DNA from: Frankineae bacterium MT45
GTDB lineage: Bacteria; Actinomycetota; Actinomycetes; Mycobacteriales; Jatrophihabitantaceae
Reading direction: 5' to 3'
Assembly: GCA_900100325.1 (NCBI GenBank)
Contig: LT629697.1
Coordinates: forward strand, 4,089,423 to 4,153,422
Length of the DNA: 64,000 nt
Shown in pieces: positions 29,895 to 40,508 of this stretch. Within the stretch, counting starts at the first letter, position 1. Every line of letters begins with the position of its first letter. The notes under the pieces were generated by a model. It was not told the origin of the DNA and ran no database searches. It worked only from the letters and a program-made list of their open reading frames with translations. A program made the position numbers and the translations under genes.

Positions 29895-30671
29895 TCACCT
29901 CATCACGGCCGGGACGAAGGACCCCGACGCAGCACCACCGGCAGCGAGCAGCCCTTCCCAGACCCCGGCGGCGACGCGATCCATGCTGCGGGGAAGGCGA
30001 TTGGCGTCAATCGGCAGCGAAGTATCGCCGACGTCGACGGGTGGTAGCGAGCCGATCAGCGGCGCGCCGATCAAGTCCGCAACGTGATGGGCATCCGGTG
30101 CAGAGCGCATCCGGCGGGTCACGATGCCCAGCGGCACAGTTCGTCCGTCGGCGGCTAGCGCTAGGGCAACCGTCCGGGCCGCCGTAACGGACGCGACGTC
30201 GCAGCGCGTCACCAGACAGACCACGTCGCATTGGTCGAGGGCGGCATCGCGGGTGGGCGAAGGCCAGCGACCGAGTTCGACTGCGACCGGCCCGATCTCC
30301 GCCGCCGCCGGCAGCAACTGCGCCACGTCGGCGGCACTCGGCATGAGGTCAGCGGCGAGCACCGACACCGCGCCCCAACGCGGCAGCCCACCACCGAGCA
30401 GGGACGGTTGCAGGTAGCCACCCGCCAGGCGTAGGCCCGACCAACGGGGACCGGGCACTCCCTCCACGCCAAGCAGCACATCTATGCCACCTGCAACCGC
30501 CTCCAGATCGACCAGAACACTCCGTCCCGAGTGCCCAAGTCGTGCCCCGACGGCGGACAGCACCGCCGTAAACAGACTCGCTCCGACCCCTCCTCGACCG
30601 CCGACCACTCCGATGACCGGTGAGGTGATCGGGCCGGCGGTTGGGCTCTCTTCGTCGACTGCGAGCTGCAT
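29895..30671 (-). CDS. ssd: CpaE/Ssd-like MinD-family ATPase of the Tad locus
   Basis: A 258-residue protein with a deviant P-loop VVGGRGGVGASLFTAVLSAV (about residues 22-42), followed by SVLVDLEAVAGGIDVLLG and VCLVTRCDVASVTAARTVAL. This is the ParA/MinD fold of the CpaE/Ssd proteins that place Tad machinery or affect septum formation. It lacks the N-terminal receiver-like domain found in longer homologues such as Rv3660c (about 350 residues). It heads the tadA-tadB-tadC group. Confidence 0.8.
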   Translation of the reverse strand: MQLAVDEESPTAGPITSPVIGVVGGRGGVGASLFTAVLSAVGARLGHSGRSVLVDLEAVAGGIDVLLGVEGVPGPRWSGLRLAGGYLQPSLLGGGLPRWGAVSVLAADLMPSAADVAQLLPAAAEIGPVAVELGRWPSPTRDAALDQCDVVCLVTRCDVASVTAARTVALALAADGRTVPLGIVTRRMRSAPDAHHVADLIGAPLIGSLPPVDVGDTSLPIDANRLPRSMDRVAAGVWEGLLAAGGAASGSFVPAVMR

Positions 30672-30822
30672 GGGTCAAGCAAACACGGAAGATTCTCGTC
30701 TCGGCCCCGATCCGGGCGACCTGTGGAAAACTTTTGACCCTGTGGATCGAGCCAGCACTCAGACGCAGCCGTCGGCTCACAATGGGTGCCGTGAGCCGGC
30801 TCGTTCTGGCATCGTCAACTGG

Positions 30823-31359
30823 GTGACTGAGGTGATAGCGCTGCTGCGCGGTGTCAACGTTGGAACGGCCAACCGGATCGCGATGGCTCGATTGCGTGAG
30901 CTGATCACCGACCTCGGCTACCAGAACCCGCGGACGCTGCTGCAGAGCGGCAATGCGATCTTCGAGGTGAGGTCCAACCAGGTCTCGACCTGTGCCGCCA
31001 AACTCGAGAAGGCCCTGAAAGATCAGGCCGGCGTCACCTCCACCGTGATCATCCGCAGCGCCACCGAGCTTCGCGAAGCGATCGCAGAGGATCCCCTCAC
31101 CGAGGTGGCCGTCGACGGCGCCAAGCACCTGATCGGCTTCCTGGCCCAGCCACCAAGCGCGACGGCGGCCAAGCAGATCAATGCGATCGACCTCCCGCCG
31201 GACCGAATCGCGGTCATCGGCCGCCACGTCTACCTCTGGATGTCCGACGGCGTCTTGAAGTCGCGCCTCTCCAAGAGCGGCTGGGAGAAGATGCTCGGAA
31301 CACCGGTGACCGCCCGCAACGTGAACACCCTCGCCAAGCTGGCGGCCATGCTCGGCTAG
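30823..31359 (+). CDS. DUF1697 family protein
   Basis: About 178 residues from the GTG at 30823. It opens VTEVIALLRGVNVGTANRIA, then LITDLGYQNPRTLLQSGNAIF, the defining DUF1697 pattern (LRGINVGG.., ..NVQTYIQSGNVVF in other members), and ends SGWEKMLGTPVTARNVNTL. The function of the family is not established. The frame extends upstream without a start signal and would overlap the ssd-like gene, so the GTG is preferred. It is divergent to the Tad genes. Confidence 0.85.
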   Translation: MTEVIALLRGVNVGTANRIAMARLRELITDLGYQNPRTLLQSGNAIFEVRSNQVSTCAAKLEKALKDQAGVTSTVIIRSATELREAIAEDPLTEVAVDGAKHLIGFLAQPPSATAAKQINAIDLPPDRIAVIGRHVYLWMSDGVLKSRLSKSGWEKMLGTPVTARNVNTLAKLAAMLG

Positions 31360-31413
31360 CAAAAGCGGCAAAAGGTAGTAGCAGCTAACCATTCGCAGCG
31401 CGTCCACAGGACA

Positions 31414-32253
31414 GTGTCGGTCCCGGTCAGTATCGTGAATCGGGTGGCACGTGCAGCGGCGTTCTTCGACCTCGACAAGACGATCATCGCCAAGTCCAGC
31501 GCCCTAGCCTTCGGCAAGCCGTTCTACCAGGGCGGGCTCATCAACCGGCGCGCGGTCGTGCGCGGCGCCTACGCCCAGTTCGTCTTCGCACTCTCCGGGG
31601 CCGACGAGGATCAGATGGACCGGATGCGCGACTACCTGCAGGCCATGTGCGCGGGGTGGGACGTGGCCCAGATCCGCGAGATCGTCGGCGAGACGCTCCA
31701 CGAGATCATCGATCCAATCGTCTACGACGAAGCGGTGACCCTCATCGGCGAGCACAAGGCGGCCGGACGGGACGTCGTGATCGTCAGTTCCTCCGGGTAC
31801 GAGGTGGTCGCCCCGATCGGCGCGATGGTCGGTGCCGACGACGTCCTCGCCACCCGCATGGTCGAGAAGGACGGCAAGTACACCGGCGAGATCGAGACCT
31901 ACATCTATGGGCCGGGAAAGGCCGAGGCGATGCACACGCTGGCCGAACAGCGCGGCTACGACCTGGCCGAGTGCTACGCCTACTCCGACTCGATCACCGA
32001 CAGCCCGATGCTGGAGGCGGTGGGGCACCCCTACGCGGTGAATCCGGACCGGGCCCTGCGCAGGGTCGCCGGCGAGAAGGGCTGGCCGATCCTGGTCTTC
32101 TCCAACGCTGTTCCGCTGCGCGCACGCCTCTCCGGCCTACGCCCGGCCAACAACACGGCCACCGCCACGGTCGCCATCGGCGCCGTCGCCGCCACCGGCC
32201 TGGTCTGGTACCTCTCCCGGCGGCGCGGCGGGCGCAGCCAGCCCCGTTTCTGA
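31414..32253 (+). CDS. HAD-IB family phosphatase (SerB-like, Rv3661 type)
   Basis: A 279-residue haloacid dehalogenase hydrolase. Motif I is FFDLDKTII (Asp19 and Asp21), motif II VVIVSSSGYE, motif III the Lys in YGPGKAEAM, and motif IV AYSDSITDSPML. A membrane segment near the C-terminus (VAIGAVAATGLVWYL) with a basic tail RRRGGRSQ anchors it, as in actinobacterial relatives of the SerB2-like morphological differentiation proteins. A later GTG at 31444 is an alternative start. Substrate is unknown. Confidence 0.85.
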   Translation: MSVPVSIVNRVARAAAFFDLDKTIIAKSSALAFGKPFYQGGLINRRAVVRGAYAQFVFALSGADEDQMDRMRDYLQAMCAGWDVAQIREIVGETLHEIIDPIVYDEAVTLIGEHKAAGRDVVIVSSSGYEVVAPIGAMVGADDVLATRMVEKDGKYTGEIETYIYGPGKAEAMHTLAEQRGYDLAECYAYSDSITDSPMLEAVGHPYAVNPDRALRRVAGEKGWPILVFSNAVPLRARLSGLRPANNTATATVAIGAVAATGLVWYLSRRRGGRSQPRF

Positions 32254-32578
32254 GCGTCAGACCGGCGAATTAACCACCGCGACACGCCGACCAGGCCTTG
32301 CCGGGAGTGACTGCTGGTAGTCCAATGGCAACTACCGATGAGGTTCGTCCATGGCGGTACCGCCCCCAGCGAAACTCACCGGGACGAAGGACCAGGGCAC
32401 CCACGCGGCGATCGCACCACGCAAGGTGAGTCGACGCGGACCAGCACCGCCGCAAGCCCGCGTCAGACATAAATGATGCACGCCTGGTAACCCAGATTCT
32501 TCGTCTCAACGGCGTCGCGATCCACGGTCGCGGCGCCGTTTCATGCCCTCTGGCCACGCCAGGAAAGGCCGTCCCGGA
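32254..32578. other. Convergent intergenic region
   Basis: The 325 bp between the HAD gene end and the DUF2752 gene end contain one clear hairpin (32508-32540). An open frame on the minus strand (32270-32557) has no ribosome site and no protein-like hydrophobic pattern, and I do not accept it. Confidence 0.5.
32508..32540 (-). terminator. Hairpin between convergent genes
   Basis: AACGGCG-T-CGCGA pairs with TCGCG-G-CGCCGTT around a 7-nt loop, a 12-13 bp stem. It lies 39 bp beyond the stop of the DUF2752 gene on the minus strand and probably ends its transcript; it could serve both strands. Confidence 0.55.
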
Positions 32579-33028
32579 TCAGCCGAAGGTCGTCGGTTTC
32601 AGCGGCCAGCCAGGCAGGTTCCGCACCAGCATCCAGACGAACGAGAGCACCACCACGCTGATCCAGACCGGCTTCGGGATGGATACCGGCGCCTCGCCCC
32701 GATAGTTGGCCCGGATCGACTTTGTGCCGTAAAAGACGAGCAATGGCGCCAGCAGGATGAGGAAGATGTTGTCGTGCAGCATCGCGTTGAACTGCAGGTG
32801 CATGGTGTCGTGGGCCAGCCGCAGCCCACCGCAGAGCGGGCAGTCCAACCCGGTGATCAGCTTCGTCGGGCAGGGGACCATCAGCGTGTGCCGGTCGTGC
32901 GGGTTGGCGACGGCCAGGTAACCGCTGGCCAGCAGCAGGCAGCCCCCCATCGCCACATAGGAGCGGCGGGTGCGGCGCAGGGCATCAGCGGACGGCTGGA
33001 TGGCGCTCACCTCACGACCTCCACTCAC
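32579..33028 (-). CDS. DUF2752 membrane protein
   Basis: This 149-residue protein has three predicted membrane segments (SYVAMGGCLLLASGYLAV; NIFLILLAPLLVFYG; VWISVVVLSFVWMLV). The DUF2752 signature CP.K.I.GLDCPLCGGLR is followed by LAHDTMHLQFNAMLHDN, in which the Cys pairs and His face the membrane boundary. Function is unknown in the family. It stands alone between convergent and co-directional neighbours. Confidence 0.85.
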   Translation of the reverse strand: MSGGREVSAIQPSADALRRTRRSYVAMGGCLLLASGYLAVANPHDRHTLMVPCPTKLITGLDCPLCGGLRLAHDTMHLQFNAMLHDNIFLILLAPLLVFYGTKSIRANYRGEAPVSIPKPVWISVVVLSFVWMLVRNLPGWPLKPTTFG

Positions 33029-33087
33029 GTCCGCGGCTCACGACCGGACCACTCAGCGAAGACGTCCGGGCGGTATCAGACTATTAC

Positions 33088-33864
33088 TCAGCCGCGCGCG
33101 ATCGCCTCACAGATCGCCGTCGTCTCCCGGGCCCCGGTGACCACCGCGTCGCAGCAGTGCCGGATCCAGACGCCGACGCCCTCCGGCGTGGAGGTGCGAT
33201 AGGCGGCCAGTGCCTCGACGTACTCGTGCTCCAACTCCCGGTGCCCGGCCTCGATGACTACGAGCGAGTTCGGATCGAGACCCCGTTCGATGAGGGTGAG
33301 CCGGTTCGCCACCCGGGCCACCACCCCCGAGGCGGGCGCGAAGGCGTCCAGCGAGAGCACCTCGGCGTGCACGATCGCTCCGACCACCACCGCCGGCGCG
33401 GAGGTCGCGGCCAGGACGTCGGCCAAGATGTCCAGGCGGGTCGAGGCCAGCTCCCGTGGACGTCCGAGCGTCTCGCGATCCTCGACCAGATCCGCGGCGG
33501 CCAGCACGTGCAGGCGGGCCAGCACCTGCCGCGGCGCCCGCGTCCAGGTGTCGGTGAGGGTGCCGATCGCCGCCTGCGCCCGCAGCGCCCCCTGCAGCGT
33601 CGGGTCACTCACCACCGGTGAGGTCCCGGCACGCACGTCGTCGAGCGAGAGCTTGGCTCCCGACAGCCAGGCCGAGGCCCACGCCCCCCGCAATGAGGAC
33701 TCGGTGGAGACCTCCGTCGACTTGCGGCGAAGCACCCGGTTGTTGAGCAGAGTGTCCACCGCACTACGGGCAGAATCGACGCCGTCGGAGACGCCAGGAA
33801 GGTCCATCAGAGGTGCGAGCGGATCAGTCACGATGAACCAGCGTAGGCGATTGAAGTCGGCCAC
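33088..33864 (-). CDS. Rv3662c-like protein with a degenerate Fic-type motif
   Basis: A 258-residue, mostly helical protein of a conserved actinobacterial family often labelled only as hypothetical or oxidoreductase. I see a Fic-like layout: AIVHAEVLSLDAFAPASGVVARVANRL lines up with the usual H-E...IHPFxDGNGRxAR. Here the catalytic His is Asp, the Asp/Asn of the DGN are Pro/Ser, and the loop Arg is Val, while the spacing, Phe and flanking AR are kept. If correct, it is an inactive AMPylase fold, perhaps a binding protein. It is divergent from acs with 22 bp between starts. Confidence 0.6.
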   Translation of the reverse strand: MADFNRLRWFIVTDPLAPLMDLPGVSDGVDSARSAVDTLLNNRVLRRKSTEVSTESSLRGAWASAWLSGAKLSLDDVRAGTSPVVSDPTLQGALRAQAAIGTLTDTWTRAPRQVLARLHVLAAADLVEDRETLGRPRELASTRLDILADVLAATSAPAVVVGAIVHAEVLSLDAFAPASGVVARVANRLTLIERGLDPNSLVVIEAGHRELEHEYVEALAAYRTSTPEGVGVWIRHCCDAVVTGARETTAICEAIARG

Positions 33865-33886
33865 CTTGACGAGTTAGGTTCGACAC

Positions 33887-35851
<1,965 letters not shown>

Positions 35852-35872
35852 CCCGAACTCGGCGCGAGGGAC

Positions 35873-37096
35873 TCAGACCGCAGGCTCATTCGGCTCGTCA
35901 GCTTCGCTGCCCCAGCGGCGCAGCGCGACCCCGCCGAGGAGCGCCGAGACCACCGATGCCGAGAGCACCGCCAATTTGGTGGCGTTCTCGTGAATCGAAT
36001 GCTCACCGAAGGCCAGTTCGCCGATCAGCAGCGAGACGGTGAAGCCGATCCCCGACAGCAGCGACACGCCGACCAGGTCCGGCCGCCGAATCGACGGATC
36101 GAGGGTGGCGCCGGTGAAGCGCACCACGAGGCGAGTCCCGGAGAAGACCCCGATCGCCTTGCCCACGGCCAGGCCGAGGAAGACCCCGTAGGCCACCGGG
36201 TCGTGCAGCGCCTCCGATGCCCCCGAGAGGGCGACACCAGAGGCGAAGAAGGCGAACACCGGAACCGCAAAGCCAGCGCTGAGCGGGCGTATGGCGTGGT
36301 CGAGGCGCTCCTCCAGCGACTTCGCGTCCCCAGGACGGGGGCGCACCGGGACGACCAGGGCCAGCGCCACCCCGGAGACCGTCGGATGGATGCCGCTGGC
36401 GTGGACGAAGGCCCACGCGGAGGCGGCCAGCCCGACGGCGACCGCGAGGACGATCCACCCCGGCGCCCATCGGATCCGGATCACCAACCCGAAGAGGGCC
36501 ACGGCGGCCCCACCGGCCAGCAGCGCCGGCCAGTCGACGGTGTCGGTGTAGACGATCGCGATGATCACGATGGCGATCAGGTCGTCGACGACGGCCAGGG
36601 TGAGCAGGAAAGTGCGCACCGCACCGGGGAGCCGGCGCCCGACGACCGACAGCACGGCGAGGGCGAAGGCGATGTCGGTGGCGGCCGGGATCGCCCAGCC
36701 GATGCGCAGATCCGGGTCATGCCAGACGACCAGGCTGTAGATGATCGCCGGCACCGCCACCCCGCAGGCGGCGGCGACAACGGGGACGACAGCCCGCCGC
36801 GGATCGCGCAGCTCGCCGACGACGAACTCCCGCTTGAGCTCCAGTCCGGCGACGAAGAAGAAGACGGCCAGTAGCCCGTCGGCCGACCACTCGGCCAGGG
36901 TGAGCCGCAGGTGGCCGAAGTGCGGCCCGATCTCGTAGTTGGAGAGCGACTCGTACGCCGTCCGGAGCCCGGTGTTGGCGAATATCAGCGCGATCAGCAC
37001 GGCGATCAGCAGCAGCGATCCGCCGAGCGTCTCGGTCCGAAGCACGTCACCGAGCGCCGAGAGCGGCCGCCGGCTAGGCGGTTCATCGTCAAGCAC
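35873..37096 (-). CDS. nhaA: Na+/H+ antiporter NhaA
   Basis: A 407-residue protein with about 12 membrane segments, starting at a GTG at 37096. The paired acidic residues of the ion site are in LTLAVVDDLIAIVIIAIVY, and the pump-type motifs IPAATDIAFALAVLSVVG and GIHPTVSGVALALVVPVRP are present. LLSGIGFTVSLLIGELAF closes the C-terminal half. It exchanges Na+ for protons at alkaline pH. The gene ends 22 bp from the acs stop, tail to tail. Confidence 0.93.
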   Translation of the reverse strand: MLDDEPPSRRPLSALGDVLRTETLGGSLLLIAVLIALIFANTGLRTAYESLSNYEIGPHFGHLRLTLAEWSADGLLAVFFFVAGLELKREFVVGELRDPRRAVVPVVAAACGVAVPAIIYSLVVWHDPDLRIGWAIPAATDIAFALAVLSVVGRRLPGAVRTFLLTLAVVDDLIAIVIIAIVYTDTVDWPALLAGGAAVALFGLVIRIRWAPGWIVLAVAVGLAASAWAFVHASGIHPTVSGVALALVVPVRPRPGDAKSLEERLDHAIRPLSAGFAVPVFAFFASGVALSGASEALHDPVAYGVFLGLAVGKAIGVFSGTRLVVRFTGATLDPSIRRPDLVGVSLLSGIGFTVSLLIGELAFGEHSIHENATKLAVLSASVVSALLGGVALRRWGSEADEPNEPAV

Positions 37097-37279
37097 TGAC
37101 CGGCCCCGCTCTCCAGTTGCGAGCGCATGGATTCGGCCGGTCGGGTCGGGCCGGCATCCGAAGCGTGTTTCAGCGCAGTCTACGAGTCTGCACCCCCGGC
37201 ATTGCGGTGCATGGGTCTCAGCACCTACCCATCACTGCCCTAGAGTGGCGGTAGGCAATGAGTTATGAAGGAGCTGCCA

Positions 37280-37771
37280 GTGAGCACCGAGTCGAGTCAT
37301 CCGGGCCCGAAGCACAGCACGGCGACGGCGGCAACGAGCGCCGCTGGCAAGACAACGGGCCCGGCTGCGCCCCAGGCCCCGGGGCTCGACCCCGATGCAT
37401 CGATCGGCCGGCTGGTCCACGGCGCGACCATGGACATCTCGACGCTCATCCGCGGCGAGGTGGAGCTGGCCAAGCTGGAGCTGCGAGCCAGCGTCAAGAG
37501 CGGTGGCGTCGGTGTCATCTTCTTCATCCTGGCCGGAGTGCTCTTTCTCTACGCGCTGACGTTCGCGTTCATCTCAGCCGCGGAGGGCCTGTCGAACGTG
37601 GTTCCTCGCTGGGCCGCGTTCCTCATCGTCTTCGCGGCGATCTTCCTGGTCGCCATCCTGATCGCCTTCATCGGCTACCGGATGGTCAAGAAGGTCCGTG
37701 CCCCCACGCGGACCATCGAGACGACCAGGGACACCGTCGCCTACCTGCGCAACCCCACCCAGACCCCATAG
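37280..37771 (+). CDS. Holin-X/DUF1469-type membrane protein (Rv3669-like)
   Basis: About 163 residues from the GTG at 37280, with AAGGAG six bases upstream. A candidate ATG at 37265 lies before this ribosome site and is less likely. After a low-complexity Ala/Thr/Pro head comes LIRGEVELAKLELRASVKSG, the amphipathic helix of the family. Two membrane helices follow (IFFILAGVLFLYALTF; AAFLIVFAAIFLVAILIAF), with a basic tail. The role is unknown. It is followed closely by an epoxide-hydrolase-like gene, as in mycobacteria. Confidence 0.85.
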   Translation: MSTESSHPGPKHSTATAATSAAGKTTGPAAPQAPGLDPDASIGRLVHGATMDISTLIRGEVELAKLELRASVKSGGVGVIFFILAGVLFLYALTFAFISAAEGLSNVVPRWAAFLIVFAAIFLVAILIAFIGYRMVKKVRAPTRTIETTRDTVAYLRNPTQTP

Positions 37772-37811
37772 TTCTTTAGCCTCTCAATCCCCCGAGAACG
37801 CAGAAGACCCA

Positions 37812-38786
37812 GTGGCACCAGCACCAGATGACTCGATAGTCCTCATCGACGGCCCGTGGACGCACCGCATGGTGCGAGCCAACGGCATCGCGCTGCATGT
37901 CGCCGAGCTCGGCAGTGGGCCGATGGTGCTCATGCTCCACGGTTTCCCGCAGTTCTGGTGGACCTGGCGCCAGCAGATGATGGATCTGGCTGACGCCGGA
38001 TTCCGGGCCGTCGCGGTCGACCTGCGCGGCTACGGCTCCAGTGACAAGCCACCCCGCGGTTACGACGCCCCGACACTCGCCGCTGACGTCGCGGCCCTGG
38101 TCACCTCGCTCGGCGAGCAGGATGCGGTGATCGTCGGCAACGACGTGGGCGGGCTGCTGGCCTGGACTATCGCGGCGACCCATCCCCAGGTGGTGCGGCG
38201 GGTCGTCGTGATCGGCGCCGCCCATCCGCTCCGCCTGCGCGAGGCGATCCGTCCGCGATTCGGCCGGGCCGACAACGAGTCCAGCGGTCCGCCCAAACCG
38301 GCGCGTGGGAGCCGTCAGCTCAACGCCTCCGCCTACGCGCTGCGGCACTTCCAGATCCCGCGCCGCCCGGAGGCGTCGCTGACCCGCGACTCCGAGTACG
38401 TCCGCGAGCTATTCGCGGCCTGGACGGGATCCGGGTGGCAGGCGACGCCCGGGTACGACGCCGACGTCGATCGCTACGCCGAGGCGATGCGGATCCCACC
38501 GGTGGCCCACTGCTCGCTGGAGCAGTTCCGCTGGCTCGTCCGCTCGATCCCGCGCGGCGACGGCCGACGTTATGCGCAGTCGCTGCGCCAGTCGATCGTG
38601 GCGCCGGTACTACAGCTGCACGGCGACGCGGACGGCTGTGTGCTCACCTCGACGGCCCAGGGCTCGGGGCGCTACGTCAGCGGGGCCTACGAATGGCGGC
38701 TGCTGGCCGGGGTCGGGCACTATCCGCAGAACGAGGCGCCGGAACTGGTCAGCGGTGAGCTGATCCGCTGGGCGAAACTGGGCTGA
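37812..38786 (+). CDS. Alpha/beta hydrolase, epoxide-hydrolase-like (EphE type)
   Basis: About 324 residues from the GTG at 37812 (AGAAGA upstream). It shows the oxyanion motif HGFPQFWWTWR, a nucleophile elbow VGNDVGGLLAW in which Asp111 replaces Ser as in epoxide hydrolases, a helical cap (about 170-260), an acid in LHGDADGCVL, and the base in GVGHYPQNEAP. The Asp nucleophile supports hydrolysis of epoxides or dehalogenation rather than esters. The order holin-X, EphE, MarP matches Rv3669-Rv3671c. Confidence 0.85.
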   Translation: MAPAPDDSIVLIDGPWTHRMVRANGIALHVAELGSGPMVLMLHGFPQFWWTWRQQMMDLADAGFRAVAVDLRGYGSSDKPPRGYDAPTLAADVAALVTSLGEQDAVIVGNDVGGLLAWTIAATHPQVVRRVVVIGAAHPLRLREAIRPRFGRADNESSGPPKPARGSRQLNASAYALRHFQIPRRPEASLTRDSEYVRELFAAWTGSGWQATPGYDADVDRYAEAMRIPPVAHCSLEQFRWLVRSIPRGDGRRYAQSLRQSIVAPVLQLHGDADGCVLTSTAQGSGRYVSGAYEWRLLAGVGHYPQNEAPELVSGELIRWAKLG

Positions 38787-38823
38787 CCGGCAGACAGGGC
38801 TGACCGGAAGGGCTGGCCGACTC

Positions 38824-40005
38824 TTAGCTCGTGCAGGCGCCGGTGCTGACCTTCGCGGTCGCGGTGCGCCCGGCGTTGTAGTCCGGCGCCGCCTCGGCAG
38901 CGGTGAGCACGAAACCGGTATCCGTCGAGTCGAGCGCGGTCGCGAAGACCACCCCGAGAACCCTGCCGTCGGTGGAGATGAGCGGCCCGCCGGAGTTGCC
39001 GCTGCGCACCAGGGCCCGGATTGAGTAGATCTCGCGGGTCACCCGCCCGGCGCCGTAGATGTCGCGTCCGACCAAGTTCTCGCGCTCGCGCACGCGGGCC
39101 GCCCGCACGTCGAAGGGCCCATCCTCGGGGTAGCCCAGCACGATGGCGCTGGCATCGGTCTTCGCCTGGTCGGTGGCGAAGGTCAGCGGCGTCACCTTCA
39201 GGCCGGAGACGGCCAGCACGGCCAGGTCACGCTCAGGGTCATAGACCACCACCCGGGCACTGGTCGAGCCGGAGGGAGTCTGCACAGTCACCTCGGAGGT
39301 GCCGGCCACGACGTGGGCGTTGGTGAGGATGCGGTTGGGGGCGTAGACGAAACCGCTCCCCTCGATCTGCCGGTCGCAGGAGCGGGCGATGCCGTAGATC
39401 TTGACGACGGACGACCGGGCCCGCACCACCGCGGCCGAGGTGACCAGCGACGGGTCGGGCGCCGGGACGTCGACGATCTGGGTCGCCTGGAGGTCACCGA
39501 AGACCGGCGGGAAGCCGCTGCGGTCGAGGTAGGTGCGCAGCGAGGAGTAGATGTTGCGGGCCCCGCTCGGCATCACGCCGTCCACATCGCGGACGATCAC
39601 CGAGTTCCGGACGGCGGAGACGATCGACGGATACGGCGCCGAGGCGAGCGGGACGGCGATGATCCAGGAGGCCACCAGCACCGAGACGACACCGAAGATC
39701 GCCCCGACTACGGCGTCCGCTCGCTGGACGGAGCTCCAGGTGATCCGCTGCCGGAGCATCCGTCCGAGGTACACGACGCCGCCCTGGATGAGGAGGGCGG
39801 TGAGGACGACGATGACGATCGCCACCGGCACCTGGGCCGAGCCCTTAACGAAGTGTGAGGTCACCGGCTCGGCGATCCGGGCGCCGACGGCCACGCCGAG
39901 CACAAAACCGGCCAGCGAGCAGATGCCCACCACGGCACCGTTGCGGAACCCACCGAAGGCGAAGGCGAAGGCAGTCGCGACGATCAGGAAGTCGACCAGA
40001 TTCAT
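38824..40005 (-). CDS. marP: Membrane serine protease MarP (CvpA-trypsin fusion)
   Basis: A 393-residue protein with four N-terminal CvpA-type membrane helices (about residues 1-125) and a periplasmic chymotrypsin-like domain. His231 (ILTNAHVVAG), Asp260 (DPERDLAVLAV) and Ser338 (ALVRSGNSGGPL) form the triad. Cys210 (ARSCDRQ) and Cys392 near the end fit the disulfide that controls Rv3671c. That protease is needed to survive acid by processing RipA. It is the last gene of the nth-nudix-cupredoxin-marP operon. Confidence 0.92.
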   Translation of the reverse strand: MNLVDFLIVATAFAFAFGGFRNGAVVGICSLAGFVLGVAVGARIAEPVTSHFVKGSAQVPVAIVIVVLTALLIQGGVVYLGRMLRQRITWSSVQRADAVVGAIFGVVSVLVASWIIAVPLASAPYPSIVSAVRNSVIVRDVDGVMPSGARNIYSSLRTYLDRSGFPPVFGDLQATQIVDVPAPDPSLVTSAAVVRARSSVVKIYGIARSCDRQIEGSGFVYAPNRILTNAHVVAGTSEVTVQTPSGSTSARVVVYDPERDLAVLAVSGLKVTPLTFATDQAKTDASAIVLGYPEDGPFDVRAARVRERENLVGRDIYGAGRVTREIYSIRALVRSGNSGGPLISTDGRVLGVVFATALDSTDTGFVLTAAEAAPDYNAGRTATAKVSTGACTS

Positions 40006-40011
40006 GGGCGG

Positions 40012-40446
40012 CTAGCTCGGCAGCACGATCAGGACCCCGGTCTGACCCTGTTTGACGTGAATGGTGCAGATGAAGGTGTACTTCCCGGGGGCCGGGGTCT
40101 CGAAGGTGGCCACCGACGTGGACGAGCCCTGGGTGAGCGGCACGTAGTCACCCGGCAGCCCGACGACCTGCAGATCGTGCGGGGCGCCGTGGCCGTTGTT
40201 GACGAGCGTGATCTTCACCTTGCCGGGGTGCACGGTGATGGTCGACGGATTGAAGCGGTAGTGGTCGTCAGTGGTGACTGTGACGCTCTGCACGCCGTTC
40301 ACGGCGACGGCGGTGGTGGCACCGGAGTGACCGACCCGATTGACCGGCGGGACGCTCTGGCATCCGGCAAGCACGGTGACGCCCGCGAGCAACAGCACCG
40401 GGCCGACTGCGCGCGGGCAGGGGGGAACTCGCCGCGTCATGGGCAT
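40012..40446 (-). CDS. Cupredoxin-domain lipoprotein
   Basis: A 144-residue exported protein. The basic start and VLLLAGVTVLAGCQS form a lipoprotein signal with lipid-carrying Cys29. The cupredoxin domain has strands (YRFNPSTITVHPGKVKITLV) and candidate type 1 copper ligands His in GAPHDLQV, Cys and His in FICTIHVKQGQTG. The usual axial Met is Gln or absent, as in plastocyanin-like variants of lower potential. It ends 6 bp before marP on the same strand, so redox or copper handling may be linked to the protease. Confidence 0.8.
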   Translation of the reverse strand: MPMTRRVPPCPRAVGPVLLLAGVTVLAGCQSVPPVNRVGHSGATTAVAVNGVQSVTVTTDDHYRFNPSTITVHPGKVKITLVNNGHGAPHDLQVVGLPGDYVPLTQGSSTSVATFETPAPGKYTFICTIHVKQGQTGVLIVLPS

Positions 40447-40508
40447 GACGGTACAGAGCTATGCCGCAGTACGCCCGGCGAGTCTAAGCACGTACTCACC
40501 AGGATGCT

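Noticed and set aside
32270-32557. Minus-strand frame of 95 residues between HAD and DUF2752 genes
   Set aside because: No ribosome site, Arg/Trp-rich random composition, and it crosses a hairpin that looks like a terminator.
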